A stretch of DNA of 64,000 nt from Eubacterium sp. AF22-9 (GTDB taxonomy: Bacteria; Bacillota; Clostridia; Lachnospirales; Lachnospiraceae). The translations under genes and the position numbers were made by a program. The notes under the pieces are model-generated. The model was not told where the DNA came from and searched no databases. It worked only from the letters and a program-made list of their open reading frames with translations. Within the stretch, counting starts at the first letter, position 1. Every line of letters starts with the position of its first letter. Location: NCBI GenBank assembly GCA_003458705.1, contig QRVH01000007.1:18839-82838 (forward strand). Direction: 5' to 3'. Shown here piece after piece: positions 21,290 to 30,789 of the stretch.

Positions 21290-21590
21290 GATTGGACGTT
21301 GAAGTAGAGGAATGCACGGAGGAAGTCCAAAAGGAATGGAAAAGAGTGGTGGATTGGACGTTGAAGCAGAGGAATGCACGGAGGAAGTCCAAAAGGAACG
21401 GAAAAGAGTGGTGGATTGGACGTTGAAGCAGAGGAATACACGGAGGAAGTCCAAAAGGGAAGAAGCGGCGTGGCGGATTGGACGTTGAAGCAGAGGAATG
21501 CACGGAGGAAGTCCAAAAGGAGCAAGAAAGAGCGGTGGATTGGACGTTGAAGCGGAGGAAAGGCGCGCAGAAGTCCAAAAGAAGAAAATA
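21290..21590. repeat. five tandem copies of a 62-bp unit
   Basis: Units begin at 21290, 21352, 21414, 21476 and 21538, each exactly 62 bp apart; the last is partial. The first 45 or so bases of each are nearly constant and contain TTGGAC and its complement GTCCAA about 27 bases apart; the last 17 or so vary more but remain related. The period is not a multiple of three and the reverse-strand frames rotate, so it is not a coding repeat. It lies beyond the 3' end of the minus-strand gene at 21643-22644. Confidence 0.93.
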
Positions 21591-21596
21591 TGTACA

Positions 21597-21630
21597 TGGA
21601 AACAGCCGCCAGGCAGGCGTCTGTTCCCAC
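21597..21630 (-). terminator. hairpin after the cysteine-rich gene
   Basis: GGAAACAG (21599-21606) pairs with CTGTTCC further along, with a GC-rich inner stem (CCGCC/GGCG), just after the stop codon of the minus-strand gene. On that strand it is followed by a T-rich but interrupted stretch, so it is a moderate terminator candidate. Confidence 0.5.
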
Positions 21631-21642
21631 AGATAGAGATTA

Positions 21643-22644
21643 TTAGTTAGTCTTGCTGCATATGCCATTGCAAGGTCCGGTGCAGGCACCAGAGGAAGTC
21701 TGGCTGTTATTGCCATTATTACAAGAGTTCTGGCAGGCTGTGCTGTTAGTGTTAAGAGTGTCGGTGCAGTCATTCATGCAAGGCTTTTTGCAGTCTTTCT
21801 TTAAGTTACCTTCGCATGAAGGTGGACTTAAATCGAGAGGCTTGATGGCTCTGTCTAAGAGGTTTCCGCAAACAAACTTGATGCAGTCAGATTCTTCACC
21901 GGAAACAATGCTGCCCTTAGGTGTTGAGATTCTGCCAGCACTTGTTACGCGGTATCCACAGAAGTAAAGACTCTGTAAGATGAGAGTGAGACCTACTGTA
22001 ACCTCGTCATCTGTAGTATCAAGACCTAAAAGCTTAGGTATTGCATAAAGGTTGAGTCCCTGGGTTACAACATTGTCAGATGATAAGAAACCTATACTGT
22101 TAAGTGCAGGCGTGTAAACAGGTGGAGTTGCGTTATTCGAGTTGTAGGAAACTCCGTAAGGAGCGAATATTTCAAGGGTGACAGATGTCGGATTGGTATC
22201 TTCATCATAAGTTGCAGCAGTAGTTGAGTTAGGAAGGTAGACTGCCGTTGGCGTGAGAGTCGCCAATGCCCTGCACGACTCATCATAAAGCGTTACTGCA
22301 AATGTTACAGTAAGGTTTGAAAGCGTCACAGAGTAGCAGTTAGGTCTTCCGGCTATCTGGGTGATTTCAACATTTTCATCACCATAAGTGTAGGCTATAT
22401 CTATAACACTGACTGATGCGTTGGTAGCTGTTGGATAAGTCGTTGAAATATCTGTGCCGACAGCGAATGTGGTACACAGATTAATACCTATCTCATCATA
22501 GATAAGAGGGGCAAGAATACTGAGTTCATCGGGGGAACCGCATATCGGATTCGTGCATACATCAAAGCAGCCATTAGGCATGTTCTGCACGATATTGCTT
22601 ACAATGCGGGTAGAACCACATTTGCTGCATTTACATTTAGCCAT
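21643..22644 (-). CDS. unrecognised cysteine-rich protein
   Basis: A 333-residue protein I do not recognise. It has no signal peptide. The N-terminus has a zinc-ribbon-like cluster (MAKCKCSKCGSTRI, then CFDVCTNPICG). The middle (about residues 50-240) is rich in Thr, Ser, Val and Tyr and reads like beta-sandwich sequence (VTLSNLTVTFAVTLYDESC). The last 80 residues are again cysteine-rich (CMNDCTDTLN, CQNSCNNGNN, CTGPCNGIC). This resembles structural, possibly cross-linked surface or coat proteins in general plan, which is only a guess. The start has an AAGGAAAAG site. It is divergent from the next gene across 91 bp and followed by the 62-bp tandem repeat. Confidence 0.7.
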   Translation of the reverse strand: MAKCKCSKCGSTRIVSNIVQNMPNGCFDVCTNPICGSPDELSILAPLIYDEIGINLCTTFAVGTDISTTYPTATNASVSVIDIAYTYGDENVEITQIAGRPNCYSVTLSNLTVTFAVTLYDESCRALATLTPTAVYLPNSTTAATYDEDTNPTSVTLEIFAPYGVSYNSNNATPPVYTPALNSIGFLSSDNVVTQGLNLYAIPKLLGLDTTDDEVTVGLTLILQSLYFCGYRVTSAGRISTPKGSIVSGEESDCIKFVCGNLLDRAIKPLDLSPPSCEGNLKKDCKKPCMNDCTDTLNTNSTACQNSCNNGNNSQTSSGACTGPCNGICSKTN

Positions 22645-22735
22645 TATCTTTTCCTTCTTCGTTTCTTTACTACATTATATGTTCTATCTACATTCACGTG
22701 ACCATATAATAATATAAAAACGGGAGTGTCCTTTT

Positions 22736-23452
22736 ATGGCAAATGTATACACGGCAGGCAGTGACAGACGGCTTATAATCTATAGCATATCACGATATAT
22801 ATTTTTGAGAACGGCGTACATAGACGGTATAGAACGCCCGATAATGCTTGTGTCAGACTTTTTGGACGGACTTTCAGATGTAGTGTTGGGAGACACAATA
22901 TATTATGCATATCAGAACCAGAACGGAGATATTCTTGTTAAAAATGTGATGAACAACGAAGCGCTTTTTCGTGTGAAAAGCAGCGAGAACCCAAATATGC
23001 ACTGTCCACAGCTTGTAGTAAATAAAGACAGGTTAATGCTGTTTTATATGGTGACAAACCCGCTTACGGACAGACTGTCGCTGCGAGCTGTCTACCCACT
23101 GGAAGAAGGTGACAGTCTTAATATTCCTGTTGATTGTGAAAATGTTGATATGTATGAAGTGTTTGGAATGCAGGGAAAAGCATTTTTGTATGTAGACAGT
23201 TTCTACGAAATAACATCAGATGGGAAATTCATTAAATGTCAGGATACAGACATGCTGATGCAGAGTGAACAGAAAATATCAGAGTACGAAAACCAGCTTA
23301 ATACATATATGCAGGAAAACAGACAGGCAATACAGACAATAAGCCAGCTTGAGGCAACAATAGAAAGTGTAAAGGCACAGTATAATGAACTTATGGAGAC
23401 GGCAATTGCGTATAGGGATGAGGCAATTAAGTGGCGCAGTAAGTTTATATAA
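22736..23452 (+). CDS. unrecognised protein with C-terminal coiled coil
   Basis: A 238-residue protein without signal peptide or membrane helix. Residues 1-180 are of mixed beta character (IYYAYQNQNGDILVKNVMNN, LFRVKSSENPNMHCPQLVV), recalling a beta-propeller-like repeat. Residues about 185-238 form a heptad-like coiled coil (EQKISEYENQLNTYMQENR and onward). The GGGAG ribosome site is 6-8 bases before the ATG. It is divergent from the cysteine-rich gene, and the two may share control. No function can be assigned. Confidence 0.7.
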   Translation: MANVYTAGSDRRLIIYSISRYIFLRTAYIDGIERPIMLVSDFLDGLSDVVLGDTIYYAYQNQNGDILVKNVMNNEALFRVKSSENPNMHCPQLVVNKDRLMLFYMVTNPLTDRLSLRAVYPLEEGDSLNIPVDCENVDMYEVFGMQGKAFLYVDSFYEITSDGKFIKCQDTDMLMQSEQKISEYENQLNTYMQENRQAIQTISQLEATIESVKAQYNELMETAIAYRDEAIKWRSKFI

Positions 23453-23467
23453 ATTACTTGAAATCTT

Positions 23468-23500
23468 CCTCCATAATTGCGATAATAATGCAAATGGAGG
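23468..23500 (+). promoter_or_regulatory. small hairpin covering the ribosome site of the 23505 gene
   Basis: CCTCCAT at 23468-23474 is the exact complement of ATGGAGG at 23494-23500, which contains the GGAGG ribosome site of the ATG at 23505. Pairing would hide the site. The 7-bp stem has a 19-base loop, so it may be fortuitous. Confidence 0.35.
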
Positions 23501-23504
23501 AATT

Positions 23505-24038
23505 ATGGATAACAGGAAGCTAAACAGAAGGAATTTTTTACTATTATTATTTGTTGTGGCGGCATGTATTATGGGTGGCCGCTCTATATTTGGGTTCTTT
23601 GCACTGCTTACAGGATATGAGACTGCGACAACAGAAGTGTCTGCATTTGCAGCTTCTGAGATGTATATGATGTTTCTTTTATTTCTTGTATGTATAATCG
23701 GAGGCATTGTTATGAGCTGTCTTAGTAAGGCTAAGGTGAGCAGGACATTTTTCCTGATACGCAATACGGTGTTGATTGTGGCACTTGTGCTTGGTAATAT
23801 GTCTTTTCCTAATATAACAATCATGAGTACGGTTGTTATGTCTAAGTATATAGGCGATACTGGGATGTATGACTTTGCAATCAGTTCACCGCTTCTTGTG
23901 TCAGCGTTAAGACAGCCATATCTGTTCTATACATACATGGCAGCAGAGGGGCTTATGATTATTCTTGCGTGTGTCACAGTGTATAAGTATATTGTGGACA
24001 AGAAAAAGAACAGTAATTATAATAATATGTACATGTAA
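23505..24038 (+). CDS. small polytopic membrane protein, function unknown
   Basis: A 178-residue protein with four hydrophobic helices, at about residues 9-33, 51-72, 80-100 and 140-162, and a lysine- and asparagine-rich C-terminal tail. I do not recognise a family. The ATG at 23505 is chosen because GGAGG is four bases upstream; the open frame extends further upstream but inside the preceding gene. It is followed by a clear terminator. Confidence 0.7.
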   Translation: MDNRKLNRRNFLLLLFVVAACIMGGRSIFGFFALLTGYETATTEVSAFAASEMYMMFLLFLVCIIGGIVMSCLSKAKVSRTFFLIRNTVLIVALVLGNMSFPNITIMSTVVMSKYIGDTGMYDFAISSPLLVSALRQPYLFYTYMAAEGLMIILACVTVYKYIVDKKKNSNYNNMYM

Positions 24039-24041
24039 ATG

Positions 24042-24078
24042 TGTCTGCTGCACTAATAAGGTGTGGCAGACAATTTTT
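24042..24078 (+). terminator. rho-independent terminator
   Basis: TGTCTGCTGCAC (24042-24053) pairs with GTGTGGCAGACA (24061-24072), followed by ATTTTT. Confidence 0.8.
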
Positions 24079-24131
24079 GCGCAGTTAACAGATGCACTTA
24101 ATATGCCGGTTTATATGCGGGAGATAATAAA

Positions 24132-25304
24132 ATGAAGGTAATGACACCACATTATTATAAGGATTTCAGATGCATTGCAGGAGCCTGTACAGATACATGC
24201 TGTGCCGGCTGGGATGTCGATGTTGATAAGAATTCTTACAAATATTATAAAACAGTTAAAGGCGCTTTTGGAAAGCGCCTGAAGAGTGTAATGGTACCAT
24301 CACAGGACGGAGAATGTACATTTACACTGAAAGAAGGAGGACGATGTCCTTTTCTTAATGATGATAATTTGTGCGATTTATATATAGAACTTGGAGAGGA
24401 TAAGCTTTGTGAAACATGTGCAGAGTTTCCAAGATTTATTAACGATTATGGAAATATAAGAGAGATTGGCATAGCACCTTCGTGTAAGACGGCTGGTGAG
24501 CTGATGTTTTCATATAAAGATGAACTTACATTTGATACGGTTGAGGATAACAGTCTTTCGCCTGAGCCTAATGATATAGATGCATATACATATATGCAGC
24601 TTCGGCAGGCAAGAATAGTGGCTTTTGGAATAATATCAGACAGGGATATAAGTATATTTGAGAGGCTGATGCTCTATCTTGATTATGCAAAGCGTATCCA
24701 GAAGCATCTTGATGCTGAAAGGGACGAGCTTATAGCTGGTGTCGCAAAAAGGTTCTGTGGACCTGATTACAGAGAGGAGCTGCTTGACAAGCTGAAAAGC
24801 CGGGATGCGAAGCTGCATGGCACAAGGCTGATAAAGGGATTGAGACATTTCTTTGATGACTTTAAAGGAATGGAGGTAATCAATCCTGACTGGAATATTC
24901 ATGTTGCGAGAGTGAGACAGTTTCTTGACGGTCTGGCGGATGATTCTGAGCTTGCAGCGGTAATGAAAGATTACCATACGGGAAGCGAAGCATTTGCACA
25001 TGAATATGAGCAGCTTGCAATGTACTATGTATATAGATATATGCTTGACGCAGTTAATGATTATGATGTCCTGCTTAAAGCCAAGAATGCGGTTATCGGC
25101 ATACTTGCCGTGGACATAATGGCAGCAGCTAATCAGGCGTCCGGCTGTATTCCAGATTTTACAATGCGCGTTGATATTGCACATTTGTATTCGAGACAGT
25201 TTGAACATTCATATTACAATTATGAAGTTTATAGAGAGTACTTTGGCATGAAGAGATGTTATTCATATGAGTTTCTTATGGACGCTTTAGTGTCACTGAA
25301 TTAA
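24132..25304 (+). CDS. fliB: flagellin lysine-N-methylase family protein
   Basis: A 390-residue protein of the FliB family, which methylates surface lysines of flagellin. The N-terminal third carries the family cysteines (CIAGACTDTCCAGW, then CPFLNDDNLCDLY, then CETCAEFPRF), probably binding a metal or iron-sulphur cluster. The C-terminal part has no motif I can name. No flagellar gene lies in this window, so the substrate is inferred from the family. It ends 16 bases before the ABC exporter genes. Confidence 0.85.
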   Translation: MKVMTPHYYKDFRCIAGACTDTCCAGWDVDVDKNSYKYYKTVKGAFGKRLKSVMVPSQDGECTFTLKEGGRCPFLNDDNLCDLYIELGEDKLCETCAEFPRFINDYGNIREIGIAPSCKTAGELMFSYKDELTFDTVEDNSLSPEPNDIDAYTYMQLRQARIVAFGIISDRDISIFERLMLYLDYAKRIQKHLDAERDELIAGVAKRFCGPDYREELLDKLKSRDAKLHGTRLIKGLRHFFDDFKGMEVINPDWNIHVARVRQFLDGLADDSELAAVMKDYHTGSEAFAHEYEQLAMYYVYRYMLDAVNDYDVLLKAKNAVIGILAVDIMAAANQASGCIPDFTMRVDIAHLYSRQFEHSYYNYEVYREYFGMKRCYSYEFLMDALVSLN

Positions 25305-25320
25305 TGGAGGAAGTTTTCTT

Positions 25321-27063
25321 ATGAAAATGATTATGAGATTCCTTAAGGATTATAAAAAGGAATGTGTTCTGGCACCGCTTTTTAAGATGCTCGAGGCGAT
25401 ATTTGAGCTGTTTGTGCCGCTGGTAGTATCATCGGTTATCGATAAGGGTATTGCCAATGGGGATAAGGGATACATTATGCAGATGTGTTTTATGCTTATA
25501 CTTCTTGCAATCATAGGACTTGTATGTGCCATCACAGCACAGTATTTCAGTGCCAAGGCTGCAGTTGGTGCGGCAACCGGAATGAGACACAGCTTATTTG
25601 CACATATCCAGACATTCTCATTCACAGAGATGGATACGCTGGGTACATCAACACTTGTAACAAGAATGACAAGTGATATTAACCAGGTACAGAACGGTAT
25701 CAACATGGTATTAAGACTGTTCCTTCGTTCACCATTTATCGTATTTGGTGCAATGATTATGGCGTTCACAATTGATGTGAAGGCAGCTCTTGTATTCGTT
25801 GCAGCAATTCCAATACTTACACTTATCGTATTCGGAATAATGCTCACAACAAGACCTATGTATAAGAACGTACAGTCAGGACTTGATAAGATCCTTGGAA
25901 TAACAAGAGAAAACCTTACAGGTGTGAGAGTTATCAGAGCTTTCAACAAGGAGCAGGATGAGGTTAAGCGTTTCAAGAAAGATAACGAAAGCCTAAACAG
26001 ATTGCAGAAATTCGTTGGTAAGATATCAGGACTTATGAATCCGCTTACTTATGTTGTTGTAAATGTATCAATTATTGCACTTATATGGATTGGTGCGATA
26101 AGAGTAAATGCAGGCGCTCTTACACAGGGACAGGTCGTTGCCCTTTACAACTACATGTCACAGATATTAGTTGAGCTTATCAAGCTTGCCAACCTTATCA
26201 TCACAATTACTAAGGCACTTGCATGTGCAGGAAGAATTGAGTCTGTATTCGAGGTAACATCTGGAATGGCAGATGGAAGCGTTAAGGAAGTTGCAGCTAA
26301 GGAAGAGCAGCCAAGCGTTGAGTTTAAAAATGTTTCACTTACCTACAGCGGTTCAGGCGCACCTTCAGTTGAAGGAATTAATTTCAAGGCTATGAAGGGA
26401 CAGACAATCGGTGTTATCGGTGGTACCGGTTCAGGTAAATCAAGTATTGTTAATCTTATTCCGAGACTGTATGACGCTACACAGGGCGAAGTACTTGTTG
26501 ATGGTGTCAATGTTAAAGATTACGATATTGAAACTTTAAGAAATAAGGTCGGTATCGTTATGCAGAAGGCAGTACTTTTTAAAGGTACTATAAGAGAGAA
26601 TATGTGGATGGGTAAGAAGGGCGCTACAGATGAGCAGATAGATGAAGCCCTTGAGATTTCACAGTCTAAGGAGTTCGTAGATTCTAAGCAGGGACGTCTG
26701 GATTATGTTATAGAGCAGGGCGGTAAGAACCTTTCAGGCGGTCAGAGACAGAGACTTACTATTGCAAGAGCAATCGTAAGAAAGCCGGATGTGCTTATTC
26801 TTGATGACAGTGCATCAGCCCTTGATTTTGCAACTGATGCAGCACTTCGAAAAGCTATAAGGGGAATGAATAATTCTCCTACTGTATTCATAGTTTCACA
26901 GAGAGCGGCATCCCTTATGTATGCTGACCTCATCATCGTATTAGATGACGGACAGGTTGCAGGAATGGGAACACATGACGAGCTTCTTGCAAATTGCGAG
27001 GTTTATAAAGAGATATATGAATCACAGTTTAAGAAAGCAGATTCAGAAGGGGGTGTAGCATAA
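25321..27063 (+). CDS. heterodimeric ABC exporter, subunit with degenerate ATP site residues
   Basis: A 580-residue half-transporter: six membrane helices (residues about 15-310) fused to an ATPase domain with Walker A GGTGSGKSS and signature LSGGQRQRLTIARAI. The Walker B segment reads LILDDSASALD, with aspartate where the catalytic glutamate normally is, and the switch segment reads VSQRAAS with glutamine instead of histidine. These are the known marks of the degenerate site in heterodimers such as TM287/288 and BmrCD. It shares one base (TAATG) with the next gene, its partner. The substrate is unknown; drug or lipid export is typical. Confidence 0.92.
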   Translation: MKMIMRFLKDYKKECVLAPLFKMLEAIFELFVPLVVSSVIDKGIANGDKGYIMQMCFMLILLAIIGLVCAITAQYFSAKAAVGAATGMRHSLFAHIQTFSFTEMDTLGTSTLVTRMTSDINQVQNGINMVLRLFLRSPFIVFGAMIMAFTIDVKAALVFVAAIPILTLIVFGIMLTTRPMYKNVQSGLDKILGITRENLTGVRVIRAFNKEQDEVKRFKKDNESLNRLQKFVGKISGLMNPLTYVVVNVSIIALIWIGAIRVNAGALTQGQVVALYNYMSQILVELIKLANLIITITKALACAGRIESVFEVTSGMADGSVKEVAAKEEQPSVEFKNVSLTYSGSGAPSVEGINFKAMKGQTIGVIGGTGSGKSSIVNLIPRLYDATQGEVLVDGVNVKDYDIETLRNKVGIVMQKAVLFKGTIRENMWMGKKGATDEQIDEALEISQSKEFVDSKQGRLDYVIEQGGKNLSGGQRQRLTIARAIVRKPDVLILDDSASALDFATDAALRKAIRGMNNSPTVFIVSQRAASLMYADLIIVLDDGQVAGMGTHDELLANCEVYKEIYESQFKKADSEGGVA

Positions 27064-28814
27064 TGAAGAAGAATAAATCAACATTTGTAAAACTCCTTAA
27101 AAGAATTAAGAAGCACAGCTTTTTTATAATATTATCACTTATTATGGCAGCAGTAACCGTTGCAACTACACTTTATGTGCCAATTCTTGTCGGTCGTGGA
27201 ATTGACTGCATTATCGGTGTGGATAATGTGGATTTTGCAAAGATTGTGAAAATACTTATTCGAATCGGTATATTTGTTGGAATTACAGCACTTTCACAGT
27301 GGCTTATGAACATATGTAACAACAGAATCACATATGAAGTAACAAGGGACATAAGAAATGAAGCTATAGAGAAGATTCAGGTGCTTCCACTCAAGTACAT
27401 TGACGGACATTCATATGGTGAAATTGTGAGCCGTGTAATTGCCGATGTTGACCAGTTTGCAGATGGTCTGCTTATGGGATTCACACAGTTCTTCACAGGT
27501 GTTATGACTATACTTGGAACACTTATATTCATGCTTACAATCAATGCTAAGATTACACTTGCAGTTGTTATTATTACACCGCTTTCACTTTTTGTCGCAA
27601 GCTTTATTGCCAAGAAGACTTTCAGCATGTTCAAGCTCCAGTCTGAGACAAGAGGTGAGCAGACAGCGCTTATTGATGAAATGATTGGTGGACAGAAGGT
27701 TGTTAAGGCTTACGGCTATGAAGATGAGGCGGTAAGAAAATTTGATGAGATTAATGAAAGACTTCAGAAGTATTCCTTAAAGGCAATCTTCTTCTCATCT
27801 ATCACTAACCCTTCAACAAGATTCGTAAACAGCCTTGTATATGCGAGTGTTGCTATTGTTGGTGCATTTTCAGCTATCAATGGCGGGATTACAGTTGGCC
27901 AGTTATCGAGCTTCTTAAGCTATGCCAATCAGTATACTAAGCCATTTAACGAGATATCAGGCGTTGTTACTGAGCTTCAGAACGCTCTTGCCTGCGCAGC
28001 AAGAATATTTGAACTTATTGAAGAAGATCCTGAGATTCCTGATGCAAAAGATGCAAAGGTTGTTGATGAGGTTGATGGAACAGTTGACCTTAATGATGTG
28101 TGCTTCTCTTATGTGCCAGATAAGAAGCTTATTGAGGGCTTCAATCTTCATGTCAAGAAGGGACAGAGAATTGCGATTGTAGGACCTACAGGCTGTGGTA
28201 AAACAACAGTTATTAATCTTCTTATGAGATTCTATGATGTTAACAGTGGAAGCATTGATGTATCAGGAACTGATATAAGACAGATGACAAGAAAGTCTTT
28301 AAGACAGGGATTTGGTATGGTTCTTCAGGAGACATGGCTTAAGGCAGGAACTATAAGAGAGAATATCGTAATGGGTAAGCCTGATGCTACAGAGGAAGAG
28401 ATTATTGCAGCAGCCAAGGCAGCACATTCATATGGATTTATCAAGAGAATGTCTAATGGATTTGATACAGTTATAGGTGAGGATGGCGGAAGCCTTTCTC
28501 AGGGTCAGAAGCAGCTTTTATGTATAACAAGAATTATGCTTGCAAAGCCGCCAATGCTTATTCTTGATGAGGCTACATCTTCTATTGATACAAGAACAGA
28601 GATAAAGATACAGAATGCATTTGCAAAGCTGATGGAGGGAAGAACAAGCTTTATTGTAGCCCACAGACTTTCAACTATTCAGTCTGCGGATGTTATTCTT
28701 GTTATGAAAGACGGACATATTATAGAGCAGGGTAATCATGAAGAATTACTGGCTAAGAACGGATTCTATCACAAGCTGTATTACAGCCAGTTTGATACAG
28801 CAGCCCAGAATTAA
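27063..28814 (+). CDS. heterodimeric ABC exporter, catalytic partner subunit
   Basis: A 583-residue half-transporter with six membrane helices and an ATPase domain: Walker A GPTGCGKTT, signature LSQGQKQLLCITRI, Walker B LILDEATSSID with the catalytic glutamate, and switch histidine in VAHRLST. It therefore supplies the competent Walker B and His, while its altered signature (LSQGQ) faces the degenerate site of the partner. Translation is coupled to the preceding gene by the shared base. Confidence 0.93.
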   Translation: MKKNKSTFVKLLKRIKKHSFFIILSLIMAAVTVATTLYVPILVGRGIDCIIGVDNVDFAKIVKILIRIGIFVGITALSQWLMNICNNRITYEVTRDIRNEAIEKIQVLPLKYIDGHSYGEIVSRVIADVDQFADGLLMGFTQFFTGVMTILGTLIFMLTINAKITLAVVIITPLSLFVASFIAKKTFSMFKLQSETRGEQTALIDEMIGGQKVVKAYGYEDEAVRKFDEINERLQKYSLKAIFFSSITNPSTRFVNSLVYASVAIVGAFSAINGGITVGQLSSFLSYANQYTKPFNEISGVVTELQNALACAARIFELIEEDPEIPDAKDAKVVDEVDGTVDLNDVCFSYVPDKKLIEGFNLHVKKGQRIAIVGPTGCGKTTVINLLMRFYDVNSGSIDVSGTDIRQMTRKSLRQGFGMVLQETWLKAGTIRENIVMGKPDATEEEIIAAAKAAHSYGFIKRMSNGFDTVIGEDGGSLSQGQKQLLCITRIMLAKPPMLILDEATSSIDTRTEIKIQNAFAKLMEGRTSFIVAHRLSTIQSADVILVMKDGHIIEQGNHEELLAKNGFYHKLYYSQFDTAAQN

Positions 28815-28829
28815 TGTGGAGATATATGT

Positions 28830-29513
28830 ATGTTTATAGAGGCGGAGAATATTAGAAAATCATATGGCAGGAAAACGGCAGTGCTTAACAGCACTTCGTT
28901 TCATGCTGCCAGCGGAGAGTATATTGCCATAGTCGGTGCTAACGGCTGTGGCAAATCTACTCTTCTGGAGATATTGGCAGGAAGTCTTAAGGCAGATGGA
29001 GGAAGTCTTAAGATAGATGGCATTGACGCATTTGCAGATGCGTTGGTGTTTCAGAAATATATTGGATTTGTGCCGCAGGAGAATCCACTTATGGAGAAGC
29101 TGTCGGCAAGGGATAATCTTAAATTCTGGTATTGTGATACCGGAAGAAACATGGAAGCAGACTTATTAAATGGTGTTCCTGCAGTGTTAGGAGTGTCAGA
29201 ATATCTTGACAAACGTGTTGATAAGCTGTCAGGCGGCATGAAGAAGCGTTTAAGCATATGCTGTGCGTTGGCGAAGAATCCGCCTGTGCTTATACTGGAT
29301 GAGCCGGGAGCATCACTTGATATTGTGTGTAAGCAGGATATTATGAATTATCTGTCAGCTTATACGAAAAGCGGAGGTACAGTCATTATAACAAGCCACG
29401 AAGAAGGGGAACTTAAGCTGGCTGACAGAATGTACCTTTTAAAGAACGGCGGTCTTAATGAACTTGACCACCCGGTTATTGGCAATGAGCTTTTAGAGCT
29501 TATTCACAGATAA
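28830..29513 (+). CDS. ABC transporter ATPase (ABC-2 type system)
   Basis: A 227-residue ATPase: Walker A VGANGCGKSTLLE, signature LSGGMKKRLSICCAL, Walker B VLILDEPGASLD, and H-loop TSHEEGEL. It is shorter than typical CcmA-type proteins, without a long C-terminal extension. Two membrane protein genes follow in the same direction and complete an ABC-2 export system; the substrate is unknown. Confidence 0.9.
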   Translation: MFIEAENIRKSYGRKTAVLNSTSFHAASGEYIAIVGANGCGKSTLLEILAGSLKADGGSLKIDGIDAFADALVFQKYIGFVPQENPLMEKLSARDNLKFWYCDTGRNMEADLLNGVPAVLGVSEYLDKRVDKLSGGMKKRLSICCALAKNPPVLILDEPGASLDIVCKQDIMNYLSAYTKSGGTVIITSHEEGELKLADRMYLLKNGGLNELDHPVIGNELLELIHR

Positions 29514-29530
29514 TTTTGTTGGGGGATTAG

Positions 29531-30789
29531 ATGAGAAAGAGGCTGAAATTATTAAAATTGCAGATTAAATCCGCATTTTTATCTATACCGAAGATAATTC
29601 TGGGTACAATAGTGACGGCTGTGCTTGTGATTGCAATAAGTGCATGTGTAGGTATTGTGGCATCACAGGACAGTGATATGAAGATGAGGTTGCTGTTGTG
29701 TATCCGGATTATAATGGGACGGATAATAAGGAATTTAAATATATTAAGATGGCATTTAATTATGTCAGTGAGATAGACACAATTAAAAATGTCTGTACAT
29801 TTGAATATACTGACAGACAGCAGGCTATAGATGGCTTAAGAAATAATTATTATGTGATGGCTATTATTGTGCCGGAGAATCTTATTAGTGATATTATGAC
29901 GGGTGAGAATACGCCGATTGAGGTCGTGTGCCCGTCAGAGGGTGTTAATAACACTTCGATGATATTCCGTGAGATGGTGAGGGCAGGAGGCTCTGACCTT
30001 GCAACAGCAGAGGCTGGTATATACACGTTTGACGACCTTTTTAATGGTGTGCTTAAGAATTACAGGAGACTTCAAGGTACTCATGAGGATAAGCTTAATG
30101 ACATATATCTTTCGTATGCGCTCAACAGAAGCATATACTTTAAGACAAGGGATATATCAGTTAAAGAGGGTTTAAGTACAGTACAGTTCTATGTGTGTAC
30201 GGCGATTGTCATGCTGCTTTTACTCAGTGGAATAACCTGTGCAGGCAATATGAAAGGTGAGAACAGGGCACTTGCAAAAAGCCTTAAAGGTGCAGGAATA
30301 TCAGCATTTGATACGGGAATTGCAAGGACGACGGGAATTGGCATTGTGTATATAGTAATATTTGCAGTGCTTTTTATAGTAACTAATATAATGAGGCTTG
30401 GGATTCCGGCGATATCGGGAGTTCTGGCAGTTTCGTCAGTGGGAGAATTCATTGCGTCACTATTAGGGATTGTGGTGCTTGTGTATGCGGCAGTTTCATT
30501 TATACACTGCATATTCGCAGTTGTTGATGACACAGTGTATTCGGTAATTACAGTGTTTGTCCTTGGAATGGTGTGCATGTATGCATCGGGCTGTATTGTT
30601 TCATCAGCATTTCTTGCACCGGGCATACGCACTATTGGCATGTATCTTCCGACTAACGGATTATTCACACTTGCAGGTCAGGTAATCAAGGGAACTGTGG
30701 ATATCAGTACCATTACGACAAATGTTTTGTGGATAATTATATTTCAGGCAGCAGGGGCATTGGCGGTAAAGATAAGGAGAGACAGATAA
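29531..30789 (+). pseudogene. ABC-2 type permease, single-base frameshift
   Basis: Intended product is about 419 residues: an N-terminal helix (IPKIILGTIVTAVLVIAISACVG region), a large extracytoplasmic domain, and five or six C-terminal helices from about base 30180. The first frame is left near 29687: DMKMRLLLCIR should read DMKMKVAVVYPDYNGTDN, and that frame runs to the stop at 30789. One A is missing. The stop shares a base with the next permease gene. The lesion is likely a sequence error, as elsewhere in the window. Confidence 0.82.

Noticed and set aside
21290..21590. Possible CRISPR array (regular direct repeats)
   Set aside because: The unit is 62 bp with no unique spacers; the variable 17-base parts are close variants of one another and there are no cas genes.
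21240..21773. Long reverse-strand reading frames across the tandem repeat
   Set aside because: They repeat because of the 62-bp units in rotating frames and lack ribosome sites; the peptide (SASTSNPP type) is a by-product.
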